Shown piece by piece: positions 58,268 through 64,000 of a DNA stretch of 64,000 nt (within the stretch, counting starts at the first letter, position 1; every line of letters begins with the position of its first letter). A program made the position numbers and the translations under genes. The stretch comes from an uncultured Latescibacterota bacterium. Lineage in GTDB: Bacteria > Latescibacterota > UBA2968. The DNA is taken from NCBI GenBank assembly GCA_951812755.1, contig OX638329.1, positions 6,129,107-6,193,106 of the forward strand, read 5' to 3'. The notes beneath the pieces were generated by a model. It was not told the DNA's origin, searched no databases, and worked only from the letters and a program-made list of their open reading frames with translations.

Positions 58268-59551
58268 ATGAAGACCGTATTGTTGATGATGACCGTGCTT
58301 TTTATGACTGCGGTTGCGGAGGGGGCATATGTGGAGACCATGGATCCAAATGGTTTGACAATGAATCTGAGGACGGATTTCGGACTGGTTGATGATGGGG
58401 CTGAGAGCAATCAGAGTGAGCGATTGCAAAAAGCGATTGATGAGGTCTCGACAAAAGGTGGCGGACGTTTGATCGTTCCGAAAGGGGTCTATCGTTTTGC
58501 GGGTATCAACTTGAGATCCAATGTGCATCTGTTGATCGAGAAAGATACGGTCATCAAACCCTATTGGCCCAAAGGTACGAAGACCATCGTTTTTGGATTG
58601 GGTACGGGGAGAAATGCCGAATCCATAGAGAATGTCAGTATTCGCGGGCTGGGCGGTAAGTTTATTGTCGATTATTCAGATCGCGGAAGTGTGGCGGGGG
58701 AAGGCATACGGACCGTTAACTGCAGGAAGGTCAAAAATTTCCTGCTCTCCGATATTGATGTTAAGGATAGTTTTACCACCTATTGTGCAGTCATTTTTAC
58801 GCCATCCAGGGATACGGATGTCGAAAGCAGGGGCATCTTCAGGCCCACCGATGGTCTGGTGAGAAATCTGAGGAGTACGAATTCCAGCCCGGGATACGGT
58901 TTGGTCCAGATGCATGCGGGGGAGACCATCCATTTTGAAAATCTCGAAGCCATTGGTGGTGGGGTGACGTTTAGACTGGAGACGGGTGCCGGAGGACATA
59001 ACGGCGGGGTGCACGATATTACGGCAAAGAATTTATATTGTGAGAACGGCAGTACGGCGGTGTTGCTCGGGCCACACAAAGCTCAAAATGGCGTTGTCAA
59101 GATCGACGGTGTGACTGTGAAAAGCTGTGCTTTCGCGGTGACGATGGGACCTGGTTACGTGGAGAAACGAAATCAGAGTGACGAGCGTTACAAACCCGGT
59201 GTGTTTGCAGATGGGACTACGGTAAAGAATATCCATGCGATATTTGGGACAAATGCGGCCATTGCACTCAAAGGACTTGCGAATGTTCCGGAAGAATACC
59301 TGAAAGATCTACGGTTTGATGAGAATGACAGGAAGATCAAACGGGTTAGAGGTCCCTCAATTGGGGTTGTGAGAGATCGCACGGGGGATAGTTGGCATCC
59401 GATTATTGAGAATGTGACCAGCGAGGGTTTTACATACAACAAGGGCATTATGAGCCTTGCCGAAAAACAGCCTCGAAACTGGAAAGAACGGCTCAAAGGA
59501 TTGCCGCTTCTTGAAGAGATTTTGAGCAATCAACAAAAGCAGGCAGAATGA
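58268..59551 (+). CDS. Exported beta-helix protein, GH28/pectate-lyase-like
   Basis: 427 residues. The signal peptide MKTVLLMMTVLFMTAVAEGA is one of the few in this locus. The start of the helix has FGLVDDGAESNQSERLQKAI and GGGRLIVPKGVYRFAGINL, as in GH28 polygalacturonases and pectate-lyase-superfamily proteins, followed by repeated strand turns (NVSIRGLGGKFIV, NFLLSDIDVKDSF, VHDITAKNLYCENG). The usual GH28 catalytic NTD, DD and GHG motifs are not obvious to me, so activity is uncertain. It may bind or cut an acidic polysaccharide outside the cytoplasm. GAGGAGAGAG lies upstream. Confidence 0.75.
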   Translation: MKTVLLMMTVLFMTAVAEGAYVETMDPNGLTMNLRTDFGLVDDGAESNQSERLQKAIDEVSTKGGGRLIVPKGVYRFAGINLRSNVHLLIEKDTVIKPYWPKGTKTIVFGLGTGRNAESIENVSIRGLGGKFIVDYSDRGSVAGEGIRTVNCRKVKNFLLSDIDVKDSFTTYCAVIFTPSRDTDVESRGIFRPTDGLVRNLRSTNSSPGYGLVQMHAGETIHFENLEAIGGGVTFRLETGAGGHNGGVHDITAKNLYCENGSTAVLLGPHKAQNGVVKIDGVTVKSCAFAVTMGPGYVEKRNQSDERYKPGVFADGTTVKNIHAIFGTNAAIALKGLANVPEEYLKDLRFDENDRKIKRVRGPSIGVVRDRTGDSWHPIIENVTSEGFTYNKGIMSLAEKQPRNWKERLKGLPLLEEILSNQQKQAE

Positions 59552-59571
59552 TGAGATAAGGAGACCAGTCC

Positions 59572-60426
59572 ATGCGACCAGTCCATCCCCTCAGCGACAG
59601 CGAATTGGACGAACATCTCGCCAATCTCGATCGCGACGGCTACACCATTATACGAAACCAGATCGCACCTGAGTACCTCGATCCTTTGCGCGATATTGCC
59701 CAGCGTGCCGCCGATGACTACATTGCCGCCTGGCGTGGGGGGATGAAGCTGTCCGAGGTGCATATCGGCGACAAGTACGGGAACCGCAAATTCGACCTGA
59801 ATCCCAATGCCCGTGCTTGTTTCTTGTGGGGTGATGCGGCGATAGAATTGCTCGACCACGATACTGTTCACGCGATCAGCGAGCCTGCCCTGGGTACCTA
59901 TCACTTCTCTGATCTTGTCGCCAATACCCAACGCTACAACCCCGGAGAACAGTTGGGAGGCTTTCACCGCGATTTTCGCCCCGGCCTTACCGCAAATGGC
60001 AAGCACAGGGGCTTGTGGTTCTTTTTTTTGCTTGATGGCTATACCGCTGAAAACGGTGCTACTTCGGTGATACCGGGTACTCATTGCTTCAAGGCTGACG
60101 AAGACCCAGGGACACCGGATCCCAACCCCGATCACTACAGCAACAGGGTACAGGTCATCGGCGATCCCGGTGATCTGCTGGTGCTCAACGCGGCTGGTCT
60201 GCACTGTGCTGGCATGAACCAGACTCGGGAGCCACGCCGTACGTTGAATATCCGCGTGATGCAACCCGAAGGCAAATTTCACTACAATGCCTGGGATCTG
60301 GTCGGACCCGGACGCCAGGCCAAAGCCAGTGCCCGGGTTAAGCGTTTTATGCAACCACCGGCTGAACTCGTCGCGGAATTGCGTACCAATTGGGCAGTGA
60401 TGCCGAGCGAGTATGAAGCGGATTAG
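59572..60426 (+). CDS. PhyH-family Fe(II)/2-oxoglutarate dioxygenase (HxD intact)
   Basis: 284 residues. GGFHRDFRPG gives H132 and D134; the distal His is H211 in AGLHCAGMNQ; the 2-oxoglutarate Arg is in EPRRTLNIRVM. ENGATSVIPGTHCFKAD is the usual following strand. So this copy has a complete iron triad, in contrast to three paralogues at 48-53 kb. AAGGAG precedes the ATG by 10 nt. It follows the beta-helix protein by 20 nt and precedes a sulfatase by about 115 bp. Codon use is somewhat richer in C than its neighbours (for example CTCGCCAATCTC), hinting at a different origin. Confidence 0.9.
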   Translation: MRPVHPLSDSELDEHLANLDRDGYTIIRNQIAPEYLDPLRDIAQRAADDYIAAWRGGMKLSEVHIGDKYGNRKFDLNPNARACFLWGDAAIELLDHDTVHAISEPALGTYHFSDLVANTQRYNPGEQLGGFHRDFRPGLTANGKHRGLWFFFLLDGYTAENGATSVIPGTHCFKADEDPGTPDPNPDHYSNRVQVIGDPGDLLVLNAAGLHCAGMNQTREPRRTLNIRVMQPEGKFHYNAWDLVGPGRQAKASARVKRFMQPPAELVAELRTNWAVMPSEYEAD

Positions 60427-60540
60427 ACGCCGCGCATTGGATCTTTTTCTATTTTTCTGCACGCCATTTCAAACAGGTATTCGAACGGGGGGGCGATGAA
60501 TTCGGCATTGGGATTGACGCCGCTTGCAATGGAGGAGCGT

Positions 60541-61800
60541 ATGGCGAGACCAAATGTTGTGTTGATTATGGCAGATGATATGGGGTTTGAGTGTTTGAGT
60601 TGTTATGGGAGTACGACGTATGAGACGCCGGTGTTGGATGATCTGGCATCGCGGGGGATTCAGTTTTCGCATTGTTATTCGACGCCGCTGTGTACGCCTT
60701 CTCGCGTGGAGATTATGACGGGGCAGTACAATTTTCGGAATTACGACAGGTTCGCCTATTTGAATCCGAAAGAAAAGACGTTTGGCAATTTGTTAAGGGA
60801 TGCGGGGTATGCAACATGTGTTGCGGGTAAGTGGCAGTTGAGTAAGGATAATAAGATGCCGGCGCATTTTGGGTTTGACGAACATTGTTTGTGGAATATG
60901 ACGCAGCCGCCAGAAGATGGTGTGCGCATGGGTAAGAGACGATATGCGCATCCGCAAATTGAACGCAATGGCGAGTGGTTACCCGACGAGTATGTCGAAG
61001 ACCGGTATGGTCCCGATATTTGTTGTGATTATTTGCTGGATTTTATTGAGCGACATCGGGAGGTGCCTTTTTTTGCCTATTATCCGATGATTCTGGTTCA
61101 CGCGCCTTTTGTGCCTACGCCCGATAGCCCGGAGTGGCGGGATAGAGATCGGAGAGGTGAGCAGGATACGCGCTATTTTGCCGATATGGTGGCGTATGCG
61201 GATAAGCTGGTGGGTCGGATTGTGGAGAAGCTCGAGGCGCTCGGTTTGCTCGAAAATACACTGGTGATGTTCACAAGTGATAATGGTACGCATCGCACGA
61301 TTACATCTCAGCTTGAGGGCGGCGTCGAGATTGTGGGTGGTAAGGGTACGATGCCCGATGCGGGAACACATGTGCCTTTTATTGCTTTTTGGAAGGGTGT
61401 GGCGCCAGAGGGCGTGGTGTCAGATGATCTGGTGGATTTTAGCGATTTTTTACCTACGCTGATGGATTTGGCCGATGCGCCCATTCCAGAAGGGATGCCG
61501 TGTGATGGGCGCAGTTTTTTGCCCCAGTTGCGGGGCGAACGAGGCGATCCGAGGGATTGGATTTTTTGTCATTATAACCCGCGTTTTGGTTTTGGCCAGG
61601 ATCACGCGGGGCAGTTTGCGCGGGAACATCGGTTTAAAATTTATCACGATAGGCGTTTTTACGATGTGCCTGCGGATCGGCTGGAAGAATACGATATTGT
61701 TTTGGGGCAGGGCGATGTCGAATCTGAAGAGGCGCGTGAGCGCTTGCAGAAGGTGTTGGATTTGATGCCGGAGTTTGTTGATGATTATGTTCCGGAGTAA
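60541..61800 (+). CDS. Sulfatase, formylglycine type (CTPSR)
   Basis: 419 residues from the ATG at 60541, with GGAGGA 5 nt upstream; the frame runs back to 60496 but the extra residues are not family-like. C51-T-P-S-R55 is the modification site; NVVLIMADDMGFECLSCYG gives the first ligands, FTSDNGTHRTITSQ the second. VPFIAFWKGVAPEGV and the C-terminal YHDRRFYDVPADRLEEYD are normal. No signal peptide. Members with SCYGSTTYETP resemble arylsulfatase A-type enzymes of marine bacteria; substrate unresolved. Confidence 0.92.
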   Translation: MARPNVVLIMADDMGFECLSCYGSTTYETPVLDDLASRGIQFSHCYSTPLCTPSRVEIMTGQYNFRNYDRFAYLNPKEKTFGNLLRDAGYATCVAGKWQLSKDNKMPAHFGFDEHCLWNMTQPPEDGVRMGKRRYAHPQIERNGEWLPDEYVEDRYGPDICCDYLLDFIERHREVPFFAYYPMILVHAPFVPTPDSPEWRDRDRRGEQDTRYFADMVAYADKLVGRIVEKLEALGLLENTLVMFTSDNGTHRTITSQLEGGVEIVGGKGTMPDAGTHVPFIAFWKGVAPEGVVSDDLVDFSDFLPTLMDLADAPIPEGMPCDGRSFLPQLRGERGDPRDWIFCHYNPRFGFGQDHAGQFAREHRFKIYHDRRFYDVPADRLEEYDIVLGQGDVESEEARERLQKVLDLMPEFVDDYVPE

Positions 61801-61832
61801 AAAAAGGAAACCATTTAAGGGAGAAATTGGCG

Positions 61833-62135
61833 ATGTTGACAAAAGAAAAAATCACAGATATTCTCTCGGAAAACGGCCCGTATCTGGCATCTGAGTACGG
61901 GGTTAAGAGAATCGGTTTGTTTGGGTCTTATGCGAAAGGTACGGTCACTGAATCGAGTGACATTGACCTTGTTGTGGAATTTGAACATCCAATAGGTTTT
62001 CGGTTCATTGAGTTTAGCGAATATCTCGAGGCTATCCTGGGCAAACGGGTAGATATCTTGACAGATGCTGGTATTCAAGGGATTCGGATTCCGCATGTTG
62101 CTCAGAATATCAAAAAAAGTATCGTGTATGTCTAA
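61833..62135 (+). CDS. MNT-type minimal nucleotidyltransferase
   Basis: 100 residues. The signature IGLFGSYAKGTVTESSDIDLVV (shown in part: GSYAKG, then DIDL at residues ~44-47) is that of MNT antitoxins, which disable HEPN toxins by adding nucleotides. VDILTDAGIQ supplies the third acidic residue. GGGAGAA lies 8-9 nt before the ATG. Normally a HEPN gene sits next to it, but the flanking genes are sulfatases in both directions with only ~32-36 nt gaps, so this copy is an orphan. It may be a relict or act on a HEPN protein encoded elsewhere. Confidence 0.85.
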   Translation: MLTKEKITDILSENGPYLASEYGVKRIGLFGSYAKGTVTESSDIDLVVEFEHPIGFRFIEFSEYLEAILGKRVDILTDAGIQGIRIPHVAQNIKKSIVYV

Positions 62136-62171
62136 TCGGGAGGACTTCCCTTAACCAATGGAGGAATTTTA

Positions 62172-63548
62172 ATGTCTGATCCACGTCCTAATATTCTATA
62201 CATTATGTCTGATGATCACACTGTGAATGCCATTAGTTGTTATAACGGATGGCTGAAAGAGGTGGTGGATACACCGAATATTGACCGCATTGCCAATGAG
62301 GGCATGCGGTTTGACAATTGTATTTGCAATAATGCGCTGTGTTCGCCCAGCAGGGCGAGTATTATTACGGGGCAATATAGCCATAAAAATGGGGTGTTGC
62401 GGTTGAATCAACCGCTGAGTGACGATCATCCCAATTTTGTGCGGCAGTTGCAGGCTTCTGGATATCAAACGGGTATTGCGGGTAAGTGGCATTTGGGATC
62501 TGAGCCGGATGGGTTTGATTATTGGGAGGTGTTGCCGGGGCAGGGTGCTTATTTTGATCCGTCGTTTACGCGCAACGGCGAGCCAACGCAGTACGAGGGG
62601 TATGCGACGGATATTATTACGGATTTGTCGCTCAACTGGTTGAAGGCGCGCGATCCGGATAAGCCCTTTTTGATGCTGTGCCATCACAAAGCTCCCCATG
62701 GTTTGTGGGAGTACGCACCTCGTCATGCGGATTTGTTCACGGATGGGGATGTGCCCGAGCCGTCGAATTTGTATAAGCCGTTTGACAAAGTGTCCAGTGC
62801 GTTGGAGAATCACCACCGCACGATGCTCTCGCAGGCCGAGCGGATGGATGAGGGGGTCCGGGGAAGAGAGTGGCCCACCGGGCGGTTGGATACGACGGGG
62901 ATGAGTACGCAGGAGAAGATTCAGGCGGCGTATCAGAAGTATGTGAAGGATTATTTGCGGTGTATTACGGCGATTGATGAGGGTGTGGGGCGGTTGCTGG
63001 ATTATCTGGATGAGGAGGGGTTGACGGAGAATACGATTGTGGTATATACGTCTGATCAGGGTATGTTTTTGGGCGAGCATTCGTATTTTGATAAGCGGTT
63101 GATTTTGGAGGAGTCGCTTCTCATGCCTTATGTGATGCGGTATCCGAAGGTGATTGCACCGGGTTCGGTAAATGAGGATATTGTGGTGAATGTGGATTTT
63201 GGTGCGACGTATCTCGATTTTGCAGGGTTGCAACCCGATGCACAGGTGCAGGGCAGAAGTTTTCGCGCGCTGTGCGAGGGGGACACGCCAGAGGATTGGC
63301 GGCAGTCGGCTTTTTATGCGTATTGGGATGGGCCGACGAAGCACTATGGTGTGCGTACGCAAAATTATACGCTTGCAGTACATCGAACCGGCGAGCGCGA
63401 TTTGTTCGATTTGGAGAAAGACCCCTGGGAGATGACGAGTGTGTACGGCGATCCGGCGTATGCCGATGTGCAGGCAGAAGTGGAAGCAGATCTGGCGCGG
63501 TTGATCGAGGAGATCGATATCAGTGCCGAGGAATTGCCGCAGGAGTGA
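62172..63548 (+). CDS. Sulfatase, formylglycine type (CSPSR)
   Basis: 458 residues. C57-S-P-S-R61 in NALCSPSRASIITGQ; NILYIMSDDHTVNAIS gives the first ligands; YTSDQGMFLGEHSYFDKR the second Asp and His; IAGKWHLGSEPDGFDYW the Lys-His segment. The TSDQGMFLGEH form is typical of the subgroup containing mucin-desulfating and heparan N-sulfatase-like enzymes, though the actual substrate is unknown. No signal peptide. GGAGG lies 8 nt upstream. It is followed by a REP-like repeat, which probably separates it from the cupin gene. Confidence 0.92.
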   Translation: MSDPRPNILYIMSDDHTVNAISCYNGWLKEVVDTPNIDRIANEGMRFDNCICNNALCSPSRASIITGQYSHKNGVLRLNQPLSDDHPNFVRQLQASGYQTGIAGKWHLGSEPDGFDYWEVLPGQGAYFDPSFTRNGEPTQYEGYATDIITDLSLNWLKARDPDKPFLMLCHHKAPHGLWEYAPRHADLFTDGDVPEPSNLYKPFDKVSSALENHHRTMLSQAERMDEGVRGREWPTGRLDTTGMSTQEKIQAAYQKYVKDYLRCITAIDEGVGRLLDYLDEEGLTENTIVVYTSDQGMFLGEHSYFDKRLILEESLLMPYVMRYPKVIAPGSVNEDIVVNVDFGATYLDFAGLQPDAQVQGRSFRALCEGDTPEDWRQSAFYAYWDGPTKHYGVRTQNYTLAVHRTGERDLFDLEKDPWEMTSVYGDPAYADVQAEVEADLARLIEEIDISAEELPQE

Positions 63549-63580
63549 TGAGAAGTGTGAAGTGTGAGGAGGCGAAAGTC

Positions 63581-63621
63581 GTCATCGCGGCAGGGTTTTA
63601 GCCGCGATCCAGAGGTTTTGC
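63581..63621. repeat. REP-like palindrome, copy 4
   Basis: GTCATCGCGGCAGGG, TTTTA, GCCGCGATCCAGAGGTTTT, matching the copies at 9595, 21237 and 22613. It ends 13 nt before the cupin ATG, so the hairpin would lie very near the ribosome site. Confidence 0.8.
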
Positions 63622-63633
63622 AAGGAGTGCGCG

Positions 63634-64000
63634 ATGTCAAAGTCCGATGTACTCAGGTTTATCACGCAAGACGATGTGCAAGTGGAGGAATTGCCGTGGG
63701 GTCCGCATGAGTGGATCAGTCGGGAGGGGTTGACCGAGGCGGATCATTTGTTGCTGGTGCGGGTGACGATGCCGCCGGGCAAGGCGCACGCGTTTCATCG
63801 CCATCCGTGTATGGAAGAGATTATTTATGTGGTTGCGGGAACGGCGGAACAGTGGGTGGATAGGGATTCGCAAATTCTGGGTCCGGGTGATGCGGCGCAT
63901 ATTCCGATGGATATGGTACATGGGACGTATAATGCCGGGGATGAGGATCTGGTTTTTCTGGCGATTTTGTCTCCGGCTAAATTCGATGGTACGGTGCTGG
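63634..64000 (+). CDS. Cupin-domain protein, cut by window end
   Basis: About 122 residues are visible; the frame is still open at position 64000. CAAGGAG lies 7 nt before the ATG. The first cupin motif is GKAHAFHRHPCMEEIIYVVAG, shown here as HRHP followed by EE and the Gly of VVAG (near residues 52-68). The second motif is GDAAHIPMDMVHGTYN (residues ~89-104). The metal-site His and Glu are present. Cupins of this sort are sugar isomerases, dioxygenases or sensors; given the locus it may modify a product of the sulfatase and PhyH genes. No further judgment is possible from a partial gene. Confidence 0.8.
   Translation, partial: MSKSDVLRFITQDDVQVEELPWGPHEWISREGLTEADHLLLVRVTMPPGKAHAFHRHPCMEEIIYVVAGTAEQWVDRDSQILGPGDAAHIPMDMVHGTYNAGDEDLVFLAILSPAKFDGTVL

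Noticed and set aside
62196-63383. 395-codon open frame opposite the last sulfatase
   Set aside because: Antisense to a sulfatase with all active-site motifs; composition (Ile, Arg, His rich) is that of a shadow frame.
1-64000. tRNA, rRNA, riboswitch and CRISPR features
   Set aside because: Scanning by eye revealed no convincing cloverleaf, rRNA segment or known riboswitch core; a covariance-model search would be needed to exclude small ones.

Overview
The window looks like a chromosomal piece of an uncultured, outer-membrane-bearing bacterium. Several traits recall Candidatus Latescibacterota or Poribacteria: many phytanoyl-CoA dioxygenase (PhyH)-like genes mixed with sulfatases, a giant fibronectin-type-III lipoprotein, HpnC/D/E-type squalene synthesis, HflKC, TonB/ExbBD parts and an RND efflux pump. 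That placement is an inference from gene content. I see no rRNA, tRNA, CRISPR array or phage genes.

Layout. 1-9.3 kb is housekeeping on the minus strand: coaE (cut by the window edge), a membrane-anchored metallopeptidase, hflK/hflC, a PfkB sugar kinase, recG, an unknown protein and a GerW(YtfJ)/DUF2953(YtfI) pair. 9.3-9.7 kb is a repeat-rich divergent gap. 9.7-15.7 kb is a plus-strand metabolic set: phosphohexomutase, IlvD/Edd dehydratase and a CehA/McbA-type metallohydrolase. 15.8-20.4 kb is an accessory island: a STAS protein, an ankyrin protein, a PD-(D/E)XK-like gene with a PIN-gene remnant, MITE-like repeats, and a three-gene AT-rich cassette ending in a Cys-rich PIN-like protein. The cassette has its own promoter with a palindrome over the start region. 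20.4-29.5 kb holds an SDR oxidoreductase, an aromatic/aspartate aminotransferase, a decayed RelE-type toxin with an intact antitoxin, hpnCDE, a MITE-like insertion with target duplication, threonine synthase and a sigma-54 activator whose receiver domain is degenerate.

29.7-36.1 kb encodes a roughly 1980-residue FN3 lipoprotein built from near-identical 885-nt repeats, plus a small exported protein. 36.3-47.1 kb is a long minus-strand envelope block: glycosyltransferase, TonB/ExbB/ExbD, ECF sigma factor, anti-sigma-like protein, CpxP/Spy-like protein, RND adaptor, RND permease and RDD protein. An ExeA-type ATPase diverges from it.

48.2-64 kb is one plus-strand catabolic locus. It holds five PhyH-family oxygenases, five formylglycine-type sulfatases, a GH43-like propeller, a broken GH43-like gene, a GH28-like beta-helix protein, a lone MNT nucleotidyltransferase and a cupin. 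It probably processes sulfated or otherwise decorated glycans or small organic molecules. Three of the five PhyH proteins show HxG where the iron-binding HxD is expected; the other two keep HxD. This contrast, the three-gene PIN cassette and the MITE-like insertion that caps two convergent genes are the most interesting observations.
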